A stretch of 64,000 nucleotides of DNA from Peptoniphilus phoceensis (GTDB lineage Bacteria > Bacillota > Clostridia > Tissierellales > Peptoniphilaceae). The translations under genes were made by a program, and so were the position numbers. Positions 17,929-24,973 of the stretch are shown here, piece by piece. Location: NCBI RefSeq assembly GCF_001517665.2, contig NZ_LN999808.1:62001-126000 (forward strand), in the 5' to 3' direction. The first letter of the stretch is position 1. Each line of letters opens with the position of its first letter. The notes under the pieces are model-generated. The model did not search any database and was not told the origin of the DNA. It was given only the letters and a program-made list of their open reading frames with translations.

Positions 17929-19041
17929 ATGGAAACACTTTTATCAGGGATTTTAAATCTCGAAGTTAAACACTTAATTATGTTTGTCATTGGCGGCATT
18001 TTAATTTATCTTGCTATTGAAAAACAATACGAACCGTCACTTCTTCTTCCCATTGGTTTTGGGGCAATTATTTCTAATATTCCACTATCATCTGCCGTTG
18101 GCGAAGAAGGTTTCTTGACAATACTTTATAAGGCTGGGATTACAACTGAGCTTTTCCCCGTTTTAATCTTCATAGCTGTAGGTGCTATGATTGATTTTAA
18201 ACCACTTATAGCATCGCCTTTTATGCTCTTCTTTGGAGCAGCAGCACAATTTGGGATTTTTGCCACAATGTTATTTGCAATTTCAACAGGAAAGTTTAGC
18301 CTTCAAGAGGCAGCTTCAATTGGCATAATCGGTGCAGCAGATGGCCCTACATCAATTTATGTTGCAAAGGTCTTTGCTCCAAATTATCTTGGACCAATAT
18401 CTGTGGCGGCATACTCATATATGTCTCTCGTTCCAATTATTCAACCACCAGTTATTAAACTTCTTACTACTGAAAAAGAGAGAAAAATTAGAATGAAGTA
18501 CACTACTGTCCACGTGCCGAAAAAAGTTGAAATTCTCTTCCCAATTGTCATAACAGTAATAGCTGGGATTATCGCACCAATATCTGTTGCACTTATTGGC
18601 GCTCTAATGTTTGGAAACTTAATTAGAGTCTGCGGAGTTCTTGAAAGACTTTCAACTTCTGCACAAAATGAACTTTCAAACTTAGTTACAATTTTACTTG
18701 GCATAACGATTGGTGGAACAATGTCTGCCGATGCTTTCTTAAATATCCACACACTTATGATTCTTGCCATGGGACTTGTTGCCTTTATCTTTGACACAGC
18801 AGGCGGCGTTCTCTTTGCAAAGTTTTTAAATTTATTTTTAAAGAACAAGGTAAACCCAATGATAGGAGCTGCTGGCATCTCAGCCTTCCCTATGTCTGGT
18901 AGAGTTGTTCAAATGATGGCAGCAAAGGAAGACCCAACTAACTTTATCCTTATGCAAGCTATGTCAGCCAATGTGGCAGGACAACTTGGCTCAGTAGTTG
19001 CAGGTTCAATGATCTTGGCTCTCGTGCCAATCTTTATGTAG
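17929..19041 (+). CDS. OadB/GcdB-like Na+-pumping decarboxylase beta subunit, orphan
   Basis: Polytopic membrane protein of the sodium-ion-translocating decarboxylase beta family, the subunit that decarboxylates carboxybiotin and moves Na+ out. The 370 residues have nine to eleven hydrophobic segments and the family regions IGAADGPTSIYV, AAYSYMSLVPIIQPP and an aligned C-terminal NP-x-IG-x-AG-x-SAFPM stretch, as in GcdB at 43644. ATG 17929 follows GGAGGTCAA; an upstream frame to 17869 would overlap the promoter. It is followed by a tiny OadG-like gene, but no biotin carrier or carboxyltransferase is near. It may share those subunits with the gcd operon, or transport something else. Function therefore uncertain. 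Confidence 0.88.
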   Translation: METLLSGILNLEVKHLIMFVIGGILIYLAIEKQYEPSLLLPIGFGAIISNIPLSSAVGEEGFLTILYKAGITTELFPVLIFIAVGAMIDFKPLIASPFMLFFGAAAQFGIFATMLFAISTGKFSLQEAASIGIIGAADGPTSIYVAKVFAPNYLGPISVAAYSYMSLVPIIQPPVIKLLTTEKERKIRMKYTTVHVPKKVEILFPIVITVIAGIIAPISVALIGALMFGNLIRVCGVLERLSTSAQNELSNLVTILLGITIGGTMSADAFLNIHTLMILAMGLVAFIFDTAGGVLFAKFLNLFLKNKVNPMIGAAGISAFPMSGRVVQMMAAKEDPTNFILMQAMSANVAGQLGSVVAGSMILALVPIFM

Positions 19042-19051
19042 AGGTGATAAA

Positions 19052-19177
19052 ATGGACATGACAGTATTTATGCAGGGAGTAGAAGTCGCAGTCTGGGGAC
19101 TCACTGGAGTTTTCGCAGTCCTAATACTCTTCTACATCTTTACAAAAATAATGCTAAAAGTTTTTAAAGAAAAATAA
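19052..19177 (+). CDS. Minimal OadG-like small membrane subunit (41 aa)
   Basis: A 41-residue single-pass protein read from ATG 19052, with GAGGTGATAA before it and only 10 bp after the OadB-like gene. The segment GVEVAVWGLTGVFAVLILFY resembles the membrane helix of OadG/GcdD, with G-x5-GL-x2-VF spacing, and is followed by a basic tail (TKIMLKVFKEK). It compares with the N-terminal helix of GcdD at 45278-45592 but lacks any soluble domain. The tight spacing and shared terminator suggest that it stabilises the OadB-like protein. It is short enough to be missed by most gene finders. Confidence 0.72.
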   Translation: MDMTVFMQGVEVAVWGLTGVFAVLILFYIFTKIMLKVFKEK

Positions 19178-19185
19178 ATATAATT

Positions 19186-19235
19186 AAAAAGTGATGTGCA
19201 AGATAGGTAAATCTATTTACACATCACTTTTTTTA
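19186..19235. terminator. Bidirectional terminator
   Basis: Stem AAAAAGTGATGTG with CACATCACTTTTT, an inner AGATAG/CTAT pairing, and a T run at the right end. It closes the OadB/OadG-like operon and also the convergent gene at 19239. Confidence 0.85.
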
Positions 19236-19238
19236 AAT

Positions 19239-19466
19239 TTATTTTTCAATTCTTTCATCATTTTTATCACTGTTTGATTTTTCTAAATTATCAAGTTTTT
19301 CTAAAATCTTATTTAACTTTTCATTAAGAACAACAAAAACAATTACAATAAAAATATACATAGAAATAATTAAATCAGCATTATTTCCACTAAAATCTTG
19401 TCTAATGAAAAGAACTAATATGAAGTTTAAGAACACATATATGCACGTTTTTAATATATATTTCAT
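19239..19466 (-). CDS. Small hypothetical membrane protein with coiled-coil tail
   Basis: A 75-residue protein that I do not recognise. Two hydrophobic segments (about 5-22 and 30-48) are followed by a polar heptad-like tail (NEKLNKILEKLDNLEK) likely to form a coiled coil, then an acidic/basic end. A GGAGG-containing site precedes the ATG. The shape resembles small phage-holin-like or stress membrane proteins, but nothing in the sequence decides this. Confidence 0.55.
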   Translation of the reverse strand: MKYILKTCIYVFLNFILVLFIRQDFSGNNADLIISMYIFIVIVFVVLNEKLNKILEKLDNLEKSNSDKNDERIEK

Positions 19467-19552
19467 ATATCCTCCCTCATAAAAATATAGTATCTTTCTT
19501 AACTAGTAATTTCTAACTCCTTAAATAATAGAGTATAAATCTTTACTATAAT

Positions 19553-19948
19553 TCATGATTTTAATTCACGATTTTGATGTAAAAGTAAAAAAGTATTTCC
19601 TCCTATAAGCAAGATAAAATACAAAGCATTAAGATCAAAAAGATAGTAAAAATTTTCTTGCAAATAATATTTTTTTATGACTATATAAATTGCAAGTATA
19701 AAAATTTCAATTAATAAAAATATTCCAAGAGTCTTTTTGGATAGTTTGCATGAGAAATTAAAATAATAGGCGAGCATAAAACCCAAAAATAAAATCATTA
19801 AAATTTTTACAATATCTAAGATAATCATATATTTTATGTCAAAGGTCGCTTGAATTCTCCCATTGATGTATCCAAGAACTTTTATGAAGATTAGATTTAA
19901 CATTGGAAATAAGAATAATGATATTAAAAAATTTATATATTTTTTCAA
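19553..19948 (-). CDS. Hypothetical four-helix membrane protein, copy B
   Basis: A 131-residue paralogue of the protein at 15813-16196, in the same orientation. The middle of the two proteins is almost identical and the ends differ, with a distinct C-terminal tail (NRELKS). At DNA level the near-identical core here is about 19755-19871. About four transmembrane segments; no known domain recognised. The two copies bracket AbiEi/AbiEii and the orphan OadB/OadG-like genes. Confidence 0.7.
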   Translation of the reverse strand: MKKYINFLISLFLFPMLNLIFIKVLGYINGRIQATFDIKYMIILDIVKILMILFLGFMLAYYFNFSCKLSKKTLGIFLLIEIFILAIYIVIKKYYLQENFYYLFDLNALYFILLIGGNTFLLLHQNRELKS

Positions 19949-19998
19949 ATAATAGCTCCTTCCTATTACGACAATAATGTTTTTATCTAGATAATATT

Positions 19999-20415
19999 TT
20001 ATTTATCCTTATATTCGCCGATAAAAGAATAGGTCCTTTCCATAAAATCAAAAACTAAATTTGGCACAGGGTCCTTGTCATTCTCAGTTTTCATGCCATA
20101 TCCAGCAAGCACAGCTTCTTCAAAGTCATCAAAATTCATTATAACTTGGTAACCACTTCCAGCCCTTTTTAATTCATAGCTTCCAGTAAAGTCCATGGCA
20201 TTAGTCCTATCAATCATGACAAAATTTTTATCTCCAAATTTGATAGCCACATCGTTACTTAACTTTTCTCCGTCATCTGTATTTATCATACTATCTAAAG
20301 TCCAATTTATTTCACTAATTTTCTTATCTGGAAGACCTTGGTCTTTTCCTGTGCAAGCCGTAAAAATTATTCCTAGCACAAAAATTAATAATAAAAACTT
20401 TAAATTCTTTTTCAT
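19999..20415 (-). CDS. Hypothetical lipoprotein
   Basis: A 138-residue exported lipoprotein. The start is placed at ATG 20415 (MKKNLKFLL) because GGAGGAGGG lies right before it; the six extra upstream codons of the longer frame encode that ribosome site. The signal peptide ends in the lipobox region IIFTAC, giving a lipid-anchored Cys near residue 20. The mature part, about 118 residues, includes INWTLDSM, a VAIKFGDKNFVM stretch and a FTGSYELKRAGSGY segment, which look like a small beta-rich binding fold of META/lipocalin type, but no family can be assigned. It is divergent from tpx, with which it shares an intergenic region. Confidence 0.7.
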   Translation of the reverse strand: MKKNLKFLLLIFVLGIIFTACTGKDQGLPDKKISEINWTLDSMINTDDGEKLSNDVAIKFGDKNFVMIDRTNAMDFTGSYELKRAGSGYQVIMNFDDFEEAVLAGYGMKTENDKDPVPNLVFDFMERTYSFIGEYKDK

Positions 20416-20571
20416 ATTTCCCTCCTCCTTCAATTCCTTTAACTCGCAAAAGCTTTCTTACTTATATTTTAATTAAGATGAAATTTTATTGCAATCCCTT
20501 GTTAAAATTATAAATAATTGGATATAAATATAGTGTAAATTAAAGTAAATATTTTTTTGGAGGTAATTACA

Positions 20572-21072
20572 ATGGATATAACATTTGGCGGAGATAAAGT
20601 AAATCTAGAAGGTAAAGAAATCAAAGTTGGAGATGTAGCTCCATCTTTTAAAGCAGTTAATAAAGATTTATCTGATTTTAATTCAGAAGATTTAAAGGGA
20701 AAAATCGTAGTTTATTCAGTTGCACCATCAATTGATACACCAGTTTGTGCTCTTCAAGCTACAACTTTTAACGAAGAAGCTACAAAATTATCTGATGATG
20801 TGAAAATTGTTACTGTAACTGTTGATTTACCTTTTGCACAAGAAAGATTCTGTTCAGTTAAGGGAATCGACAATGCAGACATTGTTTCTGACTACAGATA
20901 CAAGGAATTTGGTCAAAAATTTGGCTTCATGATGGAAGAATTACAACTTCTTGCTCGTGGCGTTGTAATTGTTGATAGAGATGGAAAAGTAGCTTACGTT
21001 GAATATGTTCCTGAAGTAACTGATGATGTTAACTTTGACAAGGCTCTTGAAGAAGTTAAAAAATTAAGCTAA
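20572..21072 (+). CDS. tpx: Thiol peroxidase (atypical 2-Cys peroxiredoxin)
   Basis: Reduces hydrogen peroxide and lipid peroxides with thioredoxin as donor; cytoplasmic in Firmicutes. The 166-residue product has the Tpx peroxidatic motif SIDTPVCALQATTFN (Cys near 60) and the resolving Cys in ERFCSVKGI (near 94). The start is ATG 20572, with GGAGGTAATTACA before it; the longer frame from TTG 20557 has no ribosome site of its own. It is immediately followed by rlmH with one base between stop and start, so the two are co-transcribed. It is useful to an anaerobe facing transient oxygen. Confidence 0.96.
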   Translation: MDITFGGDKVNLEGKEIKVGDVAPSFKAVNKDLSDFNSEDLKGKIVVYSVAPSIDTPVCALQATTFNEEATKLSDDVKIVTVTVDLPFAQERFCSVKGIDNADIVSDYRYKEFGQKFGFMMEELQLLARGVVIVDRDGKVAYVEYVPEVTDDVNFDKALEEVKKLS

Positions 21073-21073
21073 T

Positions 21074-21556
21074 ATGATAAATATTAATTTAATCGTACTT
21101 GGAAAGATCAAAGAATCTTATTTTAAAGATGCCATAAATGAGTACAAAAAAATGCTTAAGTCTTACGCAGATTTAAGCATTTTTGAAATTATGGACGAAC
21201 CCTGCCCCGAAAACTTGTCCCAAAAGGACATGGAGAGGGTAAAAAATACTGAGGGCGAAAAGATTTTGTCAAAGATAAAAGACGATGCCTATGTAATTGC
21301 CCTTGCCATTGAGGGAAAGAGCCTTGACTCTTTAGCTTTTGCAGATAAAATTAATAATCTCATGATTGACGGTCACTCAAATATTACTTTTGTAATTGGA
21401 GGAAGTCTAGGACTATCTGATGAAGTTTTACAAAGAGCAAACTACAAACTAAGCTTCTCAAAGATGACCTTCCCTCACAAGCTTATGCGAGTAATCCTCA
21501 TGGAACAAATCTACAGGGCCTTCAGGATAATAAATAACCACCCCTACCACAAGTGA
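21074..21556 (+). CDS. rlmH: 23S rRNA (pseudouridine1915-N3)-methyltransferase RlmH
   Basis: SPOUT-class methyltransferase that modifies pseudouridine 1915 in helix 69 of 23S rRNA on assembled ribosomes, using SAM. At 160 residues it has the family length. The SAM-binding knot is visible as FVIGGSLGLS (about residues 104-113), and the C-terminal RVILMEQIYRAFRIINNHPYHK-type end (final HPYHK) is diagnostic. Its ATG starts one base after the tpx stop, with no good ribosome site of its own, which suggests translation coupled to tpx. An odd partner for tpx, but the short spacing is clear. Confidence 0.97.
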   Translation: MININLIVLGKIKESYFKDAINEYKKMLKSYADLSIFEIMDEPCPENLSQKDMERVKNTEGEKILSKIKDDAYVIALAIEGKSLDSLAFADKINNLMIDGHSNITFVIGGSLGLSDEVLQRANYKLSFSKMTFPHKLMRVILMEQIYRAFRIINNHPYHK

Positions 21557-21589
21557 TCTTATTATGAAATTAAATTTACTAAATTAAGT

Positions 21590-21748
21590 TTTTTTCCTTT
21601 CACGACTTTCGTCTTACAAATATTGAAAATTTAGCTGACAAGACAATTTTGTCCTTTGATCAGGGTATTTATTTTGAAAAAAGACGAAGATAAAGTAGAT
21701 TATAGAAACAAAATAGAACTTGTCTTTGATGATTTAGAAAAATTATAA
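21590..21748 (+). pseudogene. Unidentified gene remnant with a frameshift
   Basis: Frame 1 from about 21601 reads HDFRLTNIENLADKTILSF then DQGIYFEK and stops. From the six-A run at about 21675 the next frame continues KDEDKVDYRNKIELVFDDL to TAA 21746-21748. Both parts have natural amino-acid composition with the usual Firmicute codons, and join in one sense at a homopolymer, so this looks like the 3' end of a decayed gene. No ATG or ribosome site opens it. I do not recognise the family. Confidence 0.4.
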
Positions 21749-21814
21749 TCAGTCCAATATTGGGCTGATTTTTTTGAAAAATTATAATCAGTCCAATATT
21801 GGGCTGATTTTTTT
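21737..21814 (+). repeat. Tandem duplicated terminator (2 x 39 bp)
   Basis: Two exact 39-bp units begin at 21737 and 21776, each holding the stem ATCAGTCC / GGGCTGAT and a T7 run; the first bases of a third unit (GAAAAAT) follow. Each unit is a plus-strand intrinsic terminator, so the rlmH side is closed twice. Confidence 0.9.
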
Positions 21815-21827
21815 GAAAAATTTTTAT

Positions 21828-21853
21828 AAAAAAACTTGCCAGATTGGCAAGTT
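21828..21853 (-). terminator. Terminator after the ZIP transporter
   Basis: Stem AACTTGCC, 5-nt loop, GGCAAGTT, with seven T on the minus strand. Confidence 0.85.
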
Positions 21854-21868
21854 CATTTTCATCTTATA

Positions 21869-22624
21869 TTAAATTAGTGAGTCTAAAAACATCATGAGAA
21901 TAAATCCAAAAATGACGCCATAGGTTGCTGCTCTTTCGTAACCATTGGAGTGGGTTTCTGGAATAATTTCATCGCTAATTACAAAAAGCATTGCTCCTCC
22001 TGCAAGGGCAAGTATAAATCCAAGTGTTGATGAGAATATTGACACAAGCCAAACTCCCAAAAAGGCTCCAATGGGTTCAACAAGTCCAGTAAGTGTTGCT
22101 ATTATAAAACCTTTTTTGCGAGAGTAACCTTCCCTCACAAGGGCAAGGGCGACGGCAAGTCCTTCTGGCATATTTTGTAACGCTATACCAAAGGCAACTG
22201 AAAGTCCATTAGACATATTTTCTCCACCAAAGCCAACTCCAGTGGCAAGTCCTTCTGGAAAATTGTGGATTGCTATTGCTATTACAAAGAGCCAAATTTT
22301 GGAAAGATTTTTTACATCCACTCCTTCATGTTTCTTGTCGATTAAATGCTCATGAGGTGCATACTTATCTATTAAATCAAGCATGAGTGCTCCACAAAAA
22401 ATTCCAAGACCTGTAACTATTACTCCCATCTTGCCACTTCCTGCTTCAAGGCTTGGGATAATTAGTGAAAAGCAAGTTGCAGAGAGCATTACTCCAGCTG
22501 CTGCTGCGAGTAGTACATCTAGCACCTTTTGGCTCACATTCTTTGCAAAAAATATAGGGATTGCACCAACCCCTGTCATAAGTCCAGGCACGACACAGCC
22601 CAGAATAATAAAAGTTAAATTCAT
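21869..22624 (-). CDS. ZIP family metal transporter
   Basis: Membrane carrier for Zn2+ or related divalent metals into the cytoplasm. The 251 residues have eight hydrophobic segments and the two ZIP metal-binding helices, HNFPEGLATG (about residue 120) and QNMPEGLAVA (about residue 149), plus a short His-containing loop (PHEHLIDKKHEG) between TM3 and TM4 that commonly binds metal. It is similar to the GufA/ZupT group. Monocistronic with its own terminator; the region upstream (22625-22682) is short. Which metal it carries cannot be read from the sequence. Confidence 0.93.
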   Translation of the reverse strand: MNLTFIILGCVVPGLMTGVGAIPIFFAKNVSQKVLDVLLAAAAGVMLSATCFSLIIPSLEAGSGKMGVIVTGLGIFCGALMLDLIDKYAPHEHLIDKKHEGVDVKNLSKIWLFVIAIAIHNFPEGLATGVGFGGENMSNGLSVAFGIALQNMPEGLAVALALVREGYSRKKGFIIATLTGLVEPIGAFLGVWLVSIFSSTLGFILALAGGAMLFVISDEIIPETHSNGYERAATYGVIFGFILMMFLDSLI

Positions 22625-22682
22625 ATAATCACCTTAATTCTAATTACTAAATAATTATATCACATTAAATCCTTACTTTTTC

Positions 22683-22712
22683 CAAAAAAATAAAGCACGA
22701 CTGGCGTGCTTT
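22683..22712 (-). terminator. Terminator of the typA-cls-ygjP operon
   Basis: Stem AAAGCACG, 5-nt loop, CGTGCTTT, followed on the minus strand by T-rich sequence (A run 22684-22690 on plus). Confidence 0.82.
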
Positions 22713-22726
22713 TCTAATTTTATTTT

Positions 22727-22942
22727 TTATAAACTATTCACAGCTCTTCTTATGCCACCCGCTATTTCTTCTGCAAATCTTGAAACTTTGTCAAAAAGAT
22801 CTCCTAGGTTGAAATTTCTTATTCCATTTAATATGAGATGTCTGTCAATTTTTTGATTTCCAATAAATATGGAAATATTAAAAAGTTTCATAAGGACAAG
22901 GATTAATACCACTATTCCCAAAATTTTTAAAGCTTTTTTCAT
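22727..22942 (-). CDS. Small hypothetical membrane protein, last gene of typA operon
   Basis: A 71-residue protein with one N-terminal membrane segment (about residues 7-28) and an amphipathic C-terminal half (DLFDKVSRFAEEIAGGIRRA). I do not recognise the family. It starts 8 bp after the ygjP stop, with AGGTGATAAA before the ATG, and is followed by a good terminator, so it is the last gene of the typA-cls-ygjP transcript. An anchor or peripheral membrane role is likely; nothing more can be said. Confidence 0.65.
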   Translation of the reverse strand: MKKALKILGIVVLILVLMKLFNISIFIGNQKIDRHLILNGIRNFNLGDLFDKVSRFAEEIAGGIRRAVNSL

Positions 22943-22950
22943 TTTATCAC

Positions 22951-23490
22951 CTAGGTCTTTAATTCTCTTTCAATTTCTTCATAATTTGCCATGTACTTCT
23001 TGCAAGCACTTAAAAATTTCTTGTCGTGCTTTAAGTGTTTTAGATGAAGAAGTTCATGCAAGACTACTGCTTCGATTTGCTCATAGGGTCTCTCTGCCAA
23101 ATAGAGATTTATTTTTATATCTCTCCTCTTGGGATAGCAAGTTCCCCATCTCACTTTCATCTTCCGAATTTCATAGGAATTGGCATAAAGCCCTGTCATA
23201 GCTTCGTATTTTGGAAAAATTTCATCTAAGACTTTTTTTAATTCTCTTCTATAAATTTTTTCCAGATCTTCTTCTGATGTAAAGTTCACTTTTTCTCCAA
23301 ATAAGTGATTTTTGTAGCGTCTTCTTCTCTTGTCATTTTCTTTTAGTTTTTCTATTGTTTCGAGATTTTCCTCAATAAAGTTATTTATTTTTCTATCACT
23401 TAAATTCCTTGGAGCTGATACTTTAATTATACCATCTTCTACTTTTATTCGAAGACTCTTTATCTTTTTTCTATTAATTTCTATATCCAT
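22951..23490 (-). CDS. YgjP-like M48-type metallopeptidase
   Basis: A 179-residue putative zinc metalloprotease of the YgjP/DUF45 family, often found with cell-envelope or DNA-repair genes. The zinc motif HELLHLKHLKHDKKF lies at about residues 141-155 (HExxH), and the upstream KVRWGTCYPKRRDIKINLYL stretch (about 113-132) is the family's second conserved block. It is soluble with no signal peptide. Its start overlaps the cls stop by one base (TAATG), pointing to coupled translation. The physiological substrate is unknown for this family. Confidence 0.88.
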   Translation of the reverse strand: MDIEINRKKIKSLRIKVEDGIIKVSAPRNLSDRKINNFIEENLETIEKLKENDKRRRRYKNHLFGEKVNFTSEEDLEKIYRRELKKVLDEIFPKYEAMTGLYANSYEIRKMKVRWGTCYPKRRDIKINLYLAERPYEQIEAVVLHELLHLKHLKHDKKFLSACKKYMANYEEIERELKT

Positions 23491-24953
23491 TATAAAATTG
23501 GTGACAAAAGTCTTGAGAAGGATTCCTTTATTTTTGTTATCCTAGATCTATTGGTATAAATTTCTTTTGTTATCTCTGTGCATTTTTCCAAATCTTTTTT
23601 AAAGTCATCCTTTAATTTTTTATTTAATTCTTCATCATACAAGAAGGCATTGACTTCAAAGTTAAGTTCAAAGGATCTTATGTCAAAATTTGCTGTACCA
23701 ACGCTTGATAAGTAGTCATCTGATATAACAATTTTTGTGTGAAGAAAACCTCCTTCGTATTGGTAAACATGAGCTCCCCATCTTATTAATTCTCCTAAAA
23801 AGGAAAGTGAAGCCCAGTGAACAAAGGGATGATCTTTTTTTGCAGGAAACATTATATTTACATCAACACCACTTAGGGCAGCAACTTTTATTGCTTTAAA
23901 AAGGCCTTCATCGGGAACAAAGTAAGGAGTTTGAATATAAAGTTCCTTTCTGGCAGAAGTTATAAGTTTTTCATATCCATTTCTTATGGAATCTGCCTTT
24001 GTGTCTGGTCCACTGGTAACTATATTTATGTCGACTCCATCGTCTATTTCATCAAAGATTTCAGTTGTGAATCCCTTTGTGTGTGCGTCTGATGCAAATT
24101 TAAAATCCAAGAAAAATCTCCAAGCTAGTCCATTTACTGCTGGTCCTTCAATTCTTAGGTGAGTATCTCTCCAATAACCCATAGGTCCCTTGGATATATA
24201 TTCATCGCCAACATTAAATCCGCCAACGTAAGCAATTCTCTTGTCTATTACTACGATTTTCCTGTGATTTCTGTAGTTCATGTGAGTGTTAACTTTATCT
24301 ATAATTCCTGGGAAAAATATTGCAAATTTAACTCCAGCTTCTTTTAGGGACTTTCTATCCCTAAGTTTCATTTTTCTAACACCCATACCATCTACTAATA
24401 AGTAAACGTCAAGACCATCTTTGGCCTTTGACTTTAGTATATTCATAAATTCAGCGGAAATTCCATCTGATTTAAAAATATAGTATTGCACATAGATAGT
24501 GTGCTTAGCTTTTTTTAAATCTTCAAATAGGGCATCAAATTTTTCCACACCGTCATTATAAATTTTTATCTTGTTGTCAGTGTAGAGCATTTCATTTTCT
24601 GCCTTGTTAAACATCTCTACCATATCTAGATAATTAGATGTCCTCTTGTTAGAAAATCTAAAATCTTTGTTTTTTAATTCTCTTAATTGAGCCTTAGATT
24701 CCTTGCTAAGGAGTTCATCTTTTTTACTCTTTCCACTAAATATCCTAGATTTTGATATGTCTTGTCCTATGAAAATATAGAGGATAAAACCTATAAGAGG
24801 CAAGAAGTTAATTGCCATTACCCACAAAAGAGTGGATATTGGCTTCTTGTTGTCAAATAAAATTATAAAAGTGGATACTAATACATTTATTATAAATAAT
24901 ATTGAATAAACTTGGGCGAAGTTTTTAAACATCCCAAAATATGCACTTAACAT
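23490..24953 (-). CDS. cls: Cardiolipin synthase
   Basis: Membrane phospholipase-D-type enzyme condensing two phosphatidylglycerols to cardiolipin. The 487 residues begin with two transmembrane helices (about 1-60, including the PLIGFILYIFIG stretch typical of Cls), followed by two HxKx4D domains: HRKIVVIDKRIAYVGG (about residue 232) and HTKIVISDDYLSSVGTANFD (about residue 413). Length agrees with Firmicute ClsA. It follows typA by 20 bp with GAGGAGAAGAAG before the ATG and overlaps ygjP by one base. Confidence 0.96.
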   Translation of the reverse strand: MLSAYFGMFKNFAQVYSILFIINVLVSTFIILFDNKKPISTLLWVMAINFLPLIGFILYIFIGQDISKSRIFSGKSKKDELLSKESKAQLRELKNKDFRFSNKRTSNYLDMVEMFNKAENEMLYTDNKIKIYNDGVEKFDALFEDLKKAKHTIYVQYYIFKSDGISAEFMNILKSKAKDGLDVYLLVDGMGVRKMKLRDRKSLKEAGVKFAIFFPGIIDKVNTHMNYRNHRKIVVIDKRIAYVGGFNVGDEYISKGPMGYWRDTHLRIEGPAVNGLAWRFFLDFKFASDAHTKGFTTEIFDEIDDGVDINIVTSGPDTKADSIRNGYEKLITSARKELYIQTPYFVPDEGLFKAIKVAALSGVDVNIMFPAKKDHPFVHWASLSFLGELIRWGAHVYQYEGGFLHTKIVISDDYLSSVGTANFDIRSFELNFEVNAFLYDEELNKKLKDDFKKDLEKCTEITKEIYTNRSRITKIKESFSRLLSPIL

Positions 24954-24973
24954 CTTCTTCTCCTCTATTAAAA

